Shown: positions 9,350 to 19,515, numbered from the stretch's first letter. The stretch: 64,000 nt of DNA from Hyphomicrobiaceae bacterium (GCA_008933705.1 WBUN01000010.1:1-64000); one strand, 5' to 3'. Numbers and translations: made by a program. The notes: generated by a model not told the origin, from the letters alone.

Positions 9350-10297
9350 ATGCGTTCGCTTCTGAGAGCCGCCGTCGCTGCCGCAGTCGTCGGCCTCGCG
9401 GCCCCGGCCACGGCCCAGGAAACCAAGGTCGGCATCGGCATCTCGGGATGGACCGGCTTCGCCCCGCTGACGCTCGCCAACGCCGCCGGCATCTTCAAGA
9501 AGAACGGCCTCGACGTCACGATCAAGAAGATCCCGCAGAAGGACCGTCACCTCGCGATTGCTTCGGGCGACATCCAGTGCGCGGCCACCACGGTCGAGAC
9601 CTGGATCGTGTGGAACGCCAGCGGCGTGGCAACCAAGCAGATCTTCCAGCTCGACAAATCCTACGGCGCCGACGGCATGGCCGTGCGCAACAACATCGCC
9701 TCCATCAAGGACCTGAAGGGCAAGACGGTTGCCGCCTCCGCGCCCGGCACCGCGCCCTACTTCACGCTCGCCTGGTTCCTGAAGAAGAACGGCCTCTCCG
9801 TGAAGGACGTGACCGTGGTGAACCTGGAGCCGGCCGCCGCCGCGCAGGCCTTCGTCGCTGGCCAGAACGACGCCGCCATGACGTATGAGCCTTATCTGTC
9901 GACCGTGCGCGCGGCCCCCGACAAGGGCAAGATCATCGCCACCACGCTCGACTATCCGATGGTCATGGATACCTTCGGCTGCACGCCCAAGTTCCTCGCC
10001 GACAATCCCAAGGCCGCCAAGGCGCTGACCGACAGCTACTTCCAGGCGCTCGACATGATCGCCAAGGAGAAGGCCAAGGCCTACGAAATCATGGGCGCCG
10101 ACGTGAAGCAGACGGGCGAGCAGTTCGGCAACTCCGCCAAGTTCCTGCGCTGGCAGGACAAGGCCGCCAACCAGAAGTTCTTCGCTGGCGAGCTGCAGGC
10201 CTTCTCCAAGGAGGCCGCCGACCTGCTGCTTGAGGTCGGCATCATCAAGCAGATCCCCAAGATCGACGACATCATCGACACCAGCTTCATCAAGTAG
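9350..10297 (+). CDS. ABC transporter substrate-binding protein (NrtA/SsuA/TauA/NMT1-like)
   Basis: Signal peptide, GISGWTGFAPLTLANAAGIFKKNGLDV; followed by permease and ATPase. Confidence 0.88.
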   Translation: MRSLLRAAVAAAVVGLAAPATAQETKVGIGISGWTGFAPLTLANAAGIFKKNGLDVTIKKIPQKDRHLAIASGDIQCAATTVETWIVWNASGVATKQIFQLDKSYGADGMAVRNNIASIKDLKGKTVAASAPGTAPYFTLAWFLKKNGLSVKDVTVVNLEPAAAAQAFVAGQNDAAMTYEPYLSTVRAAPDKGKIIATTLDYPMVMDTFGCTPKFLADNPKAAKALTDSYFQALDMIAKEKAKAYEIMGADVKQTGEQFGNSAKFLRWQDKAANQKFFAGELQAFSKEAADLLLEVGIIKQIPKIDDIIDTSFIK

Positions 10298-10377
10298 CAT
10301 TCGCGGGAGTCTAACCCTGCCCTCGCACGCGGGGAGAGGACGCCGAACAACTTTCTGCCGCGCGACCGTTACCTCTG

Positions 10378-10452
10378 CTCCGTCCTGAGCCCGTCGAAGG
10401 GCGGAGCAGCCACCCACCCGCCCCTGTTTCGACGAGCTCACCACGGGGGCTT
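10378..10452. repeat. Intergenic composite repeat, inverted copy of 229-305
   Basis: CCGTCCTGAGCCCGTCGAAGG...TTTCGACGAGCTCACCACGGGG. Confidence 0.6.
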
Positions 10453-10468
10453 TCTGCTCTGCAACCAG

Positions 10469-11245
10469 ATGCCCCGCCCCCTCGAACCCGTCTCACCGGC
10501 CGTGCGCATCTGGCTCGGCATCCTGTTCTTCGTCCTCTTCGTCGCCGCGTGGGCATGGGCCACGCTCGGCGGCTACGTCTCCAAGACGTTTCTCGCCGAT
10601 CCCCTCACCATGGTGCAGGAGGGCTACGAGCTGCTCATCCGGCACGGCTTCCTCTACGACATCGCCATCACCATCTGGCGCGTGGTGGGCGGCTTCGTGC
10701 TCGCCGCCCTGCTCGCCGTTCCGCTCGGCATCGTCATGGGCACCTACAAGCCCGTCGAGGCCTTCTTCGAACCCTTCGTCTCGTTCGCCCGCTATCTGCC
10801 GGCGTCCGCCTTCATTCCGCTGCTGATCCTGTGGGCCGGCATCGGCGAGGCGCAGAAGCTGCTCGTCATCTTCATCGGCTCGGTATTCCAGCTCATCCTG
10901 ATGGTGGCGATCAGCGTCGGCAACACGCGCCGCGATCTGGTCGAGGCCGCCTACACGCTGGGCGCCAGGGACTGGGGCATCATCCGCCGCGTGCTGATCC
11001 CCTCGTCCGCGCCCGAGATCGCCGAGATTCTGCGCCTCGTGCTTGGCTGGGCCTGGACCTACGTCATCGTCGCCGAGCTCATCGGCTCGTCCGCCGGCAT
11101 CGGCCACATGATCGTCGACAGCCAGGCACTGCTTGCCACCGGGCAGATCATCTTCGGCATCATTGTCATCGGCCTGATCGGTCTCGTCTCGGATTTCCTG
11201 TTCAAGGCGGCGAACCGCTGGCTCTTTCCGTGGAGCTTTGCGTGA
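10469..11245 (+). CDS. ABC transporter permease (SsuC/NrtB/TauC-like)
   Basis: 6-TM permease; EAAYTLGARDWGIIRRVLIPSSAPEI (EAA loop). Confidence 0.92.
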   Translation: MPRPLEPVSPAVRIWLGILFFVLFVAAWAWATLGGYVSKTFLADPLTMVQEGYELLIRHGFLYDIAITIWRVVGGFVLAALLAVPLGIVMGTYKPVEAFFEPFVSFARYLPASAFIPLLILWAGIGEAQKLLVIFIGSVFQLILMVAISVGNTRRDLVEAAYTLGARDWGIIRRVLIPSSAPEIAEILRLVLGWAWTYVIVAELIGSSAGIGHMIVDSQALLATGQIIFGIIVIGLIGLVSDFLFKAANRWLFPWSFA

Positions 11246-12030
11246 GCAAGCTCCTGATCGACGGCATCTCGCGCACCTTCCCGCCGGCCCGCGCCGGCGC
11301 CGAGCCGACCCGCGCGCTCGAGCCCACCACGCTCAAGGTCGCCGACAACGACTTCATCACCATTCTCGGCCCCTCGGGGTGCGGCAAGTCCACCCTGCTG
11401 CGCATCGTTGCCGGGCTCGACAGGGCGACGACCGGGCGCGTTCTGCTCGACGGCGAGGCGGTCACGGGCCCGGGGCCGGATCGCGGCATGGTGTTCCAGT
11501 CCTACACGCTGTTTCCCTGGCTCACCGTGGCCGACAACATCGCCTTCGGATTGCGCGAGAAGGGCATTGCCGACGCCGAGCGCCGCGGAATTGCGCACGG
11601 CTGGTGCGAGCGCGTCGGGCTCGTCGGCTTCGAGCACCACTATCCCAGGCAGCTCTCGGGCGGCATGCAGCAGCGCACGGCGATCGCCCGCGTGCTCGCC
11701 AACGATCCCAAGATCATGCTGCTCGACGAGCCGTTCGGCGCGCTCGACAACCAGACGCGCGCGCTGATGCAGGAGACGCTGCTCGGCATCTGGGAGCGAG
11801 AGCGCAAGACCGTGCTGTTCGTCACCCACGATATCGAGGAGTCGATCTTCCTCGCCTCGCGCGTCATCGTCATGAGCGCGCGCCCCGGACGCATCAAGGC
11901 CGACGTAACCGTCGGTCTGCCCTACCCGCGCCACTACACGCTGAAGACCAGCCCGGAGTTCTCCGCGCTCAAGGCCCGCCTGACCGAGGAGATCCGCGTC
12001 GAGGCCGTCCGCGCGGCGGAGGCGCATTGA
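11242..12030 (+). CDS. ABC transporter ATP-binding protein (SsuB/NrtD/TauB-like), GTG start
   Basis: GPSGCGKSTLL, LSGGMQQR, IMLLDEPFGALD; 4-bp overlap with permease. Confidence 0.92.
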   Translation: MSKLLIDGISRTFPPARAGAEPTRALEPTTLKVADNDFITILGPSGCGKSTLLRIVAGLDRATTGRVLLDGEAVTGPGPDRGMVFQSYTLFPWLTVADNIAFGLREKGIADAERRGIAHGWCERVGLVGFEHHYPRQLSGGMQQRTAIARVLANDPKIMLLDEPFGALDNQTRALMQETLLGIWERERKTVLFVTHDIEESIFLASRVIVMSARPGRIKADVTVGLPYPRHYTLKTSPEFSALKARLTEEIRVEAVRAAEAH

Positions 12031-12112
12031 GCGCGCAGGACCTCGCTCCGTCTGCCGGCGGGTTCGCGCTCACGCTCGACAACTCATGGAGTCTGACCCA
12101 CGCGTGCGCCGT

Positions 12113-12350
12113 CTAGAGCAGATTCAGCTTGACCGTACATAGCCTGAATGGCGGAGGTAGTTTGCGCATTCGCGGGGCTCAAACGTGCTCGTGAGCTGGC
12201 CGATGGCGGTCCACAGGGCCTCGACGGAGCGAGCGGCGATGTTGCGGAGCAGCGCCTTGAGCTTGGCGAACAGCTGCTCGATGGGATTGAGGTCCGGCGA
12301 GTATGGCGGCAGGTAGCGCAGTTCATGACGCCCCTCAGGCTTTGGCGGTC
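12113..12350 (-). mobile_element. IS630-family transposase C-terminal remnant
   Basis: LRYLPPYSPDLNPIEQLFAKLKALLRNIAARSVEALWTAIGQL; inverted copy of 1-125; ends at CTAG (12113-12116). Confidence 0.85.
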
Positions 12351-12751
12351 CAATCTTGCCACTGAAGACCAGGCACGCGAGCGAACTCCGAGACATCCGC
12401 GGTTACGAGTGTAGCATTGCTGCGGAGCGCCTGGGCCGCGATGAGCAAGTCGTAGGGTCCGATCGGCGTTCCCGCCGCCTCCAGTGTGCCCCGCAAATCG
12501 CCGGCAGTCATCGCGTCCTCTTCGCTGAACGCGTTCACCACAATGCCTCCCGACAGGAACACCCGCAGTCGCTCCGCGTTCTCGCGGCGCCGCGCGCTGC
12601 GCGCAACGCCGTACCAAAGCTCGTACAGCACGATGGACGGGACAGCGATCGCGGCACCCTTGGAGACGGTGCGACGGAGGCGCTTACGAAAGATGGGAGG
12701 TTCGTTCTTCAGCAGCGCAACGACGGCGTTGGTGTCGAGCAGGTAGCTCAC
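12335..12751 (-). CDS. vapC: VapC-type PIN-domain toxin
   Basis: MSYLLDTNAVVALLKNE...IGPYDLLIAAQALRSNATLVTADVSEFARVPGLQWQDW. Confidence 0.92.
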   Translation of the reverse strand: MSYLLDTNAVVALLKNEPPIFRKRLRRTVSKGAAIAVPSIVLYELWYGVARSARRRENAERLRVFLSGGIVVNAFSEEDAMTAGDLRGTLEAAGTPIGPYDLLIAAQALRSNATLVTADVSEFARVPGLQWQDWTAKA

Positions 12752-13002
12752 GCGAACAGGTCCTCCGGCTCGGGCATCGGCGGCTGACGGCGGCCATCCT
12801 CCATGAACGGTACGTCGGCGAAGCGGTCGAGCTCGGCGAACCAGGCATCGATATCGGTCACCATCGGCTCGAGCAGGATGCCGGTTTCGACGCGCCGCAC
12901 GCGCACGCGGTCGCCGGGCAACCTGAATGCCAGCGGTAGACGCACGGCTTGGCTGCGGCCGTGCATGAAGATCTTGGCGATGCCGCTGTCAGCGTCGGAC
13001 AT
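12748..13002 (-). CDS. vapB: VapB-type antitoxin
   Basis: AKIFMHGRSQAVRLPLAFRLPGDRVRVRR (SpoVT/AbrB-type VapB); ATGA overlap with vapC. Confidence 0.9.
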   Translation of the reverse strand: MSDADSGIAKIFMHGRSQAVRLPLAFRLPGDRVRVRRVETGILLEPMVTDIDAWFAELDRFADVPFMEDGRRQPPMPEPEDLFA

Positions 13003-13297
13003 GCCGGCCTCCGTCAGTTGGTATACACTGAAAATATATATCGCCCGTGGCTCCGCAGCAAGTGCGCTGCATCTGTCCCCGCTCCTCCGAGAGTTTGTCC
13101 GTCGATGATGGAACGTCTCACCCCACGTCGGTCGCATCACGAACCCGCACGGCGAGGCTCCAGCGGCCGCGCTGGCCAAGGCTGCTCCCGTCTTCGGCGG
13201 TATTCCGTGAACTGCAAACAGTTCACCGTGCAGCGTCGTCCACTGCCACGTGTGGCTCGCGCCTGCGCCCGAGGACCCCGAGCCTCTACCGCTTGCC

Positions 13298-14197
13298 TCA
13301 CGCGGTGATGACGTTTCGCGGGTCCGGGCGTTCGCTCGCAGGTGCCTGGCTATAGTCGCCGAAGGGGCCGTCGCGCAGGGCCACAGCGGCGCGCACGCCC
13401 TTGCGCTCGGCGAGATCAATGAAGCGTAGTGCATCGGGCGTGTTGCGCATGAGCCCGTCGAGGATGGGGCCGAGCGTCTGTGTCGCGGCGAGCCCCATGT
13501 TCTCATAAGCGTGGTTGACAACGAGCTTCATGGCCGCGAGCTGTGAGGCCGGGATCGACGCGAGTTGCTCGGCCGTGCGCCGCACGGTGGCCTCGAGTTC
13601 GGCGAAAGGCACCGCCCGATTGATCAGGCCGACGTCGGCCGCCTCCCGACCAGACAACGGCTTGCCGGTGAGTGCGTATTCCTTGGCCTTGGCGAGCCCC
13701 AGCCGGTAGACCCACATGCCGCTAAGATAAGCGCCCCACATGCGGGCATACGGCGTGCCGATGCGGGCATCATCGCTGGCGATGACTATGTCGGCGCAGA
13801 GCGCGGTGTCGCTGCCGCCGCCGACACACCAGCCGTGCACCTGGGCAATGACGGGCTTGGGCGCCCGCCACATGCTCATGAACTTCTGCGTCGGCGCTAC
13901 CGCCTGGGCCGTGGCGAACACGAAGTCCTTACCCGGATCCCAGGTGCCGTCAGTGGTGAACTCCTTGTCCCAATGGTGGAAGCCGTCGCCGAAATCATAG
14001 CCGGCGCAGAATGACCGTCCGGCGCCGCGCACCACGATCACCTTCACAGCGTGGTCGCGTACGGCGGCGTTCACCGCCGTCTCGAACTCCTCCGGCATTG
14101 GCGGCACGATTGTATTTAGCTCCTCCGGCCGGTTCAGCGTGATTGTCGCGATGGCCCCGTCCACGGTGTAAAGCAACGTCTCATAACGACTCGTCAT
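13298..14197 (-). CDS. Enoyl-CoA hydratase/isomerase (crotonase) family protein
   Basis: TLNRPEELNTI..., VRGAGRSFCAGYDF, HGWCVGGGSDTALCADIVIASDDARIGTPYAR. Confidence 0.92.
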   Translation of the reverse strand: MTSRYETLLYTVDGAIATITLNRPEELNTIVPPMPEEFETAVNAAVRDHAVKVIVVRGAGRSFCAGYDFGDGFHHWDKEFTTDGTWDPGKDFVFATAQAVAPTQKFMSMWRAPKPVIAQVHGWCVGGGSDTALCADIVIASDDARIGTPYARMWGAYLSGMWVYRLGLAKAKEYALTGKPLSGREAADVGLINRAVPFAELEATVRRTAEQLASIPASQLAAMKLVVNHAYENMGLAATQTLGPILDGLMRNTPDALRFIDLAERKGVRAAVALRDGPFGDYSQAPASERPDPRNVITA

Positions 14198-14399
14198 TCC
14201 TGTGCTCCCTCTGTCGTGTGGGGCCGCGAGCAGCTTGCGCCTCATAAGGACCATCCCCAGGCGGAGAAGCCCCAGCGCGATAGGCGGCCTCCAGCTCAGG
14301 CATCGCAATACCCGAAAACCTACTGACCAGTCGGTCGGCCGTCAAGCCGATGGCAGAGCTATCGCCTCCCACAGCCCTGGCGGGTCTTCTGGTCGCTCC

Positions 14400-15026
14400 T
14401 CAACGACGTCGGCGCACGAGGCCAAGCGCCATCTCGACCTCCCGCACCGCGGCCGCCATCCAGGTGGTCTCATCGCACAGCAGCGCCGTCGCGAACATCT
14501 GCGCAAGAGTCGGCCGGACCGCCTGGGCATAGGCGAGCGCGCCCAGCACCAGGCTCAATTTCGCCGCGGGCGGGCCAGCAGCGACTTCGCCGGCGTGCTG
14601 CGCCTCGACGATCAGTGCCTCGAGCGCACGGACGAAGCGGCTCAGCGGCAATATTTGCGCCTGAGCGACACGCTCGGAGTTGTCGAGCAACTCGCGCTGG
14701 ATCACCCTGAAGGCATGCGGGCGGGCCCGCATCCACGCGACGTTTGCCGCGATGAAGGCGCTGAGGCGCGCACCGGGCCGCTGGGGCCCGGAGAGCGCCG
14801 CGGCCGTGCGCGCCTCGAGATCGGTGGCAATGTCCTCCAGCACGGCGAGGTAGAGCTTCGACTTGCTGGGAAAGTGATGCAGCAGGCTCGGATTGCGCAG
14901 CCCGGCCTCGCGCGCGATGGCGGACAAGGCAGCGCCGTGGTAGCCGAACCGCGCGAAATGCTGCTCGGCCAGGTCAAGGATGGCCCTGCGGCGGTCTGCG
15001 CCGCGATCGCTGAAAATAGTCGACAC
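14400..15026 (-). CDS. TetR-family transcriptional regulator
   Basis: ILDLAEQHFARFGYHGAALSAIAREAGLRNPSLLHHFPSKSKLY. Confidence 0.9.
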   Translation of the reverse strand: MSTIFSDRGADRRRAILDLAEQHFARFGYHGAALSAIAREAGLRNPSLLHHFPSKSKLYLAVLEDIATDLEARTAAALSGPQRPGARLSAFIAANVAWMRARPHAFRVIQRELLDNSERVAQAQILPLSRFVRALEALIVEAQHAGEVAAGPPAAKLSLVLGALAYAQAVRPTLAQMFATALLCDETTWMAAAVREVEMALGLVRRRR

Positions 15027-15623
15027 CCTATCGTGTTGCCACAGACCGCCGCCCGAGGCCAGAGCCGTGGCACCCCCGTGCCCGTGGACAAAGCCCGAAG
15101 CAGCTCCTCTTCGACACGGCCCATCGGCAAGGCCCGTGCGCTGGTCGCGTGTCGATAGCGCTTCTTCTGCTGCGATCCGTCACGGCAGGGAGCGGCGCTC
15201 GACGATCGCCTCAGCGTCGCCGAGGTCTGACCTCCGGATAAGCGATTGGATTGTTGGTGAGCTTGGGCGGCAAAGTCGTTTCATGACGACATGCACCGGT
15301 CCCGAGACCAATCGCTCGCGCTGCTTCGGGAAGCAGCGCTCCTCGCTTTCCGGGCGGTCGCCTGCGGCATGCGTCGCAATCGCGACAATACTCACGAGGC
15401 GACTGCGCCCGCTGGGGGGCGCGATGTCTATCAACCTGATTCGGCGTGCGCCTTCGCCATCGACCGTGCCTGCATCCAGCGCGTTTCAGCCTCAGAACTT
15501 GTCGGCGCTGCTCTGGTTGCTCTGTAGCTGGTGCCGAGCAATGTCTTTGCGACGCCTCAGAAGCCCGAGCGCATGCCAGAAATCGGTTGATGCATTCGCT
15601 GCCGCTCCAGGAGAGGCAGTGCC

Positions 15624-17072
15624 ATGAGCGCGCCGCTCGATGGGGAACCAGCCCAGCCGCCCGCGCGCGCAGCGGCCGAGAAGAGCGACAAAGCCCAGTC
15701 TGTTATCCGGTCATGGCCCATGCTCGGCGTCCTCCTCGCGACCGCCCTTGGCGGTCTGGCAGGAGGAGCAGTTCTGCCGGCCCCGATGGTCGGCGCACTC
15801 GTGCTTGGGGTGCTGTGCATCGGACTATGGGCAACGGCCGTCCTTCCCGAATACTGGACTGCGCTCGCGTTCTTCCTGGCAGCGGTGGTCCTCGGGATCG
15901 CGCCCGCAGAGACCGTCTTCTCCGGCTTCCGCTCGTCGACCTTCTGGCTCCTGTTCGGCGGGCTGGTTCTCGGCGCCGCCATACGCCATACCGGCCTCGA
16001 CAAGCGCAGTGCGGCATTCCTATCGCGGACGCTCGGCACACGCTATCCCGGTGTCATCCTCGGCATCGTGGCCTTCGGCCTCGCGCTCGGCTTCGTCATG
16101 CCTTCTTCGCTGGGGCGCGCCGTTCTCATGGTGCCGATCGTTGCGGCACTCGCCGCGCGCATGGGTTATGGGCCGCAGTCGAACGGCCGCACCGGCATGC
16201 TGCTCGCCGCCGCCTTCGGCAGCCACGTGCCGACCTTCGCGATCCTGCCGTCCAACGTTCCCAACATGATCCTGGCCGGAACGGCAGAGACCCTTTACCG
16301 CACCACGCTCACTTACTGGGATTACCTGCTCCTGCATTTCCCGGTTCTCGGGCTGGTGAAGGCCGCGCTTCTCGTTCCGCTCATCCTGTGGCTGTTCCCC
16401 GACCACGATCCCGCGCCCGCAGCTTCGGCCCAGCAGCGCAGCGAGCCGATCTCGACGGGCGAGAGGCGGCTCGCGGTCGTGCTGGCATTGAGCCTCGTCC
16501 TGTGGCTCGGCGATGGTCTGCATCATGTGTCGCCGGCATGGATCAGCCTCGCGGCGGCCCTCTACTGCCTGTGGCCGGGCTCGGGCCTGACCTCGACACG
16601 TTGCATCAACGAGGAGATCAACCACGGTTCGCTGCTCTTCGTCGCCGGCATCATGGGGCTCGGCGCGGTCATTGCCGCCTCTGGGCTCGGCGCGTCACTG
16701 GTGCACGCCTTGCGCGAACATGCCGGCCTGGGGACCGGCCGGCCGCTGTGGAACGTCGCTGCACTCGCCGTCATCTCTTCGCTGGTTGCGACGCTCACCA
16801 CCCTGCCCGGCGTACCGGCGGTGATGACGCCCCTTGCCGATGAACTGGCCAGGACCGCGGGCCTGCCGCTTGAAACCGTGCTGATGACCCAGGTGCTGGG
16901 CTTCTCCAACGTGCTCCTGCCTTACCAGTCGCCACCTCTGCTCGCGGCCATCGCGCTCGGCAATTTGCCAGCGGGCGCTGCCGCCAAACTGTGCCTCGTC
17001 CTGTTCCTGGTCACCACGCTCGTGTTGACGCCGCTCGACTTGCTGTGGTGGCATCTTGTCGGCTGGCTCTGA
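15624..17072 (+). CDS. SLC13/DASS-family anion symporter
   Basis: Multi-TM protein; PSNVPNMILAGTAETLYR motif and C-terminal LPYQSPP. Confidence 0.85.
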   Translation: MSAPLDGEPAQPPARAAAEKSDKAQSVIRSWPMLGVLLATALGGLAGGAVLPAPMVGALVLGVLCIGLWATAVLPEYWTALAFFLAAVVLGIAPAETVFSGFRSSTFWLLFGGLVLGAAIRHTGLDKRSAAFLSRTLGTRYPGVILGIVAFGLALGFVMPSSLGRAVLMVPIVAALAARMGYGPQSNGRTGMLLAAAFGSHVPTFAILPSNVPNMILAGTAETLYRTTLTYWDYLLLHFPVLGLVKAALLVPLILWLFPDHDPAPAASAQQRSEPISTGERRLAVVLALSLVLWLGDGLHHVSPAWISLAAALYCLWPGSGLTSTRCINEEINHGSLLFVAGIMGLGAVIAASGLGASLVHALREHAGLGTGRPLWNVAALAVISSLVATLTTLPGVPAVMTPLADELARTAGLPLETVLMTQVLGFSNVLLPYQSPPLLAAIALGNLPAGAAAKLCLVLFLVTTLVLTPLDLLWWHLVGWL

Positions 17073-17110
17073 CCGCCGCCGGATGGTGGTCGCACGGTAT
17101 GTGAAAAGAC

Positions 17111-18007
17111 ATGGAGATTCACCAGCTCAAGACCTTCGTTACCGTGGCGCGTGAGGGCAGCATCACCCGCGCGTCGGAGCTGTTGTACCTGAGCCAGCCC
17201 GCCGTCAGCGCGCACATCAAGGCTATCGAAGACACCCTCGGGCTCGCTCTGTTCGAGCGCACGCCCCGCGGCATGAGCCTCACGGCCGATGGCACGCGGC
17301 TTCTCGCCAAGGCCGAAGAGACGCTCCTCGCCCATCGCGGCCTGATCGAGGAAGCCACCCGCATCAAGGGCCGCCTCACGGGCAGGATTCGCTTAGGCAC
17401 GGTCAGCAATCCGAACGGCGAGATGCTCGGCCGCCTGCTCGCCGCCCTGTCCGAGCGCTGCCCCGAGGTAGAGGTGGCGCTCAAGCATCGCAGTTCGGTC
17501 GATGTGCTCGCCGGCATCCGCAACGGCAGCCTCGATGCGGGGTTCTACAACGAGGCGGGCACGCCGCCCGCGGAGCTGACGACCATCAACGTCGCGCGCT
17601 TTGCCATCTACCTCGCAGCGCCGCCGGGAATGGTAGCAGCAGGGGAGCCGCCCGACTGGAAGGCTCTCGCCGAACTGCCGTGGATCTGTCCGACCTCGGG
17701 CACCTGCTGCGGCCGGGTCGCGGAGGTGTTCTTCGAGACTCACAATATCCGGCCGAAGCGGATCGTCAGCGTCGATCAGGAGAGCGTCACGCGCACGCTG
17801 ATCGCCGGCGGTGTCGGCGTTGGCCTTCTCCACGCGGACTCCGCGCGGGACGCGCAGCAGGCCGGCGAAGCCGAGCTGATCTGCGAGGCCCGGGAGACGG
17901 TGAGCGTCCTGTTCGCGCACCTGGCCGGTCGCTCCCGCGACCCGGTTCTGAGCGCGGTGAGTTCGATCCTCCGCGTTCTGGTCCCGCCCGCACAACGTCC
18001 TGGGTAA
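17111..18007 (+). CDS. LysR-family transcriptional regulator
   Basis: MEIHQLKTFVTVAREGSITRASELLYLSQPAVSAHIKAIEDTLGLALFERTPRGMSLT. Confidence 0.95.
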   Translation: MEIHQLKTFVTVAREGSITRASELLYLSQPAVSAHIKAIEDTLGLALFERTPRGMSLTADGTRLLAKAEETLLAHRGLIEEATRIKGRLTGRIRLGTVSNPNGEMLGRLLAALSERCPEVEVALKHRSSVDVLAGIRNGSLDAGFYNEAGTPPAELTTINVARFAIYLAAPPGMVAAGEPPDWKALAELPWICPTSGTCCGRVAEVFFETHNIRPKRIVSVDQESVTRTLIAGGVGVGLLHADSARDAQQAGEAELICEARETVSVLFAHLAGRSRDPVLSAVSSILRVLVPPAQRPG

Positions 18008-18186
18008 GTGCGCACGCGCGTGCCGCGGCGGCTTCGATCTCGTCGAGGAACGCGGTCGAGCGCCTGAATCTGCGATTTTTCATCCGCGCACAGTGCCGCT
18101 GGCAGCATCGGGCCCGGGACGGATGTCCGACGTCGGGGTGGCCAAGAGCCCCGCCGAAGCGGGGCCGGAAGCGCTCATCAGGTGAG

Positions 18187-18423
18187 CTATTCGACTTTGA
18201 GCTTGCAGTATTCCGGCTTGCCCGGTTCCTTGCAGCACCTCCACAGCAAGTAGTCCGTGCACTGGGCTCTCGAGCGCTTCTTCCTGGCCGCGGGCTCGAC
18301 AAGCGACATGTTCACCTTGCCAGCGCTGATGACCATGGCAGCCTGTGCCGGCTCCGCCGTTCCCCACGCCAGTCCCGCCGCCGCACCTGCACACAGCGAT
18401 AACGCAATCCATCCCTTGCGCAT
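18187..18423 (-). CDS. Small secreted Cys-rich protein of unknown function
   Basis: 78 aa, signal peptide, CTDYLLWRCCKEPGKPEYCKL. Confidence 0.6.
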   Translation of the reverse strand: MRKGWIALSLCAGAAAGLAWGTAEPAQAAMVISAGKVNMSLVEPAARKKRSRAQCTDYLLWRCCKEPGKPEYCKLKVE

Positions 18424-18698
18424 GAGCTTTCTCCCTTCAAGACGTTCTGCATCAGGCCGATTGACGTTACGCCGCAGGAAAGGCGATGGGCAAGCGACGT
18501 CCATATCATCCGTTTCGAACCCGCATCGCACGACCGAGCTTTCCGCAGTCGGCACAGAGGCTTACTGGAGGTGAGTCGCCCGCTCGCAACCTATGCCGTT
18601 CGAATGTGCGACGGCTCGGGCAGGGCGAAGGGAAGGCCTCGAGCATGCTGGCGCTCGCTCCGGTTCCATTCGCCGCTACAGCATGGTAGCGACAGCGG

Positions 18699-19331
18699 AT
18701 GAGCTACCCGTTCAACGACGCCATCCGGCGCGAAATCGCCAACCGGTGCGCCGCGTTCACACGCCTTCCCGCGGCCCACGACAGCAACGGCCTCAAGCGA
18801 GCAGCCGTCGCGATCACGCTCGTACCGGGCGACGGCGGACCCAACCAAACCGCTTTCTTGTTGACGCAACGCAGCACTCGCTTACGCGCACATGGCGGCC
18901 AGTGGGCGTTGCCGGGTGGCCGCTGCGATCCGGGGGAGCCGGCCATGGAGGCGGCGCTCCGCGAGCTTGACGAGGAGATCGCCCTTCGGCTGCGTCCCAA
19001 GGACGTGCTCGGCACGCTCGATGACTACCCGACACGCTCCGGCTATCTCATCACGCCGGTCGTCGTTTGGGCGGGGCCCAGCCCACGCCTGCACCTCAAT
19101 CCGAAGGAGGTCGCATCGGTGCATCGCATTCCGCTTGCCGACATCATGCGACCAGGCTCAGTCAGTTTCCACACCATTCCCGAGAGCGATCGCCGCGTCA
19201 TCCGCATGCACATCGGTGGAACCTCCCTGCACGCGCCAACCGGTGCCGTGATCTATCAGTTCCGTGAGATCCTCGCCGGTCGCAACACGCGCGTCGATCA
19301 GCTCGAACAGCCTGTCTTCGCCTGGCGATAA
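18699..19331 (+). CDS. NUDIX hydrolase (CoA pyrophosphatase-like)
   Basis: Nudix box GGRCDPGEPAMEAALRELDEEIAL. Confidence 0.88.
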   Translation: MSYPFNDAIRREIANRCAAFTRLPAAHDSNGLKRAAVAITLVPGDGGPNQTAFLLTQRSTRLRAHGGQWALPGGRCDPGEPAMEAALRELDEEIALRLRPKDVLGTLDDYPTRSGYLITPVVVWAGPSPRLHLNPKEVASVHRIPLADIMRPGSVSFHTIPESDRRVIRMHIGGTSLHAPTGAVIYQFREILAGRNTRVDQLEQPVFAWR

Positions 19332-19515
19332 TTCCCCGTTACCGGCGCGCCATTCGTCGACTCCCATGCTGTCTGTTCCCCAAGGAACAGCGTGCGCCAC
19401 CAACGCCGCCCAGTCTTGAGTGAACAACACCGGACTCTGACCACGGGGTCGGATATCAGGGGGCGACACGCGTCGACGGCATTTGGCCATCCGCTCGGTC
19501 GTGTTGGTATCAATC

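Noticed and set aside
12748-13521. Long N-terminal extension of the VapB ORF
   Set aside because: The extended reading frame upstream of 13002 is non-coding in character; the antitoxin is best started at MSDADSGIAKIF.
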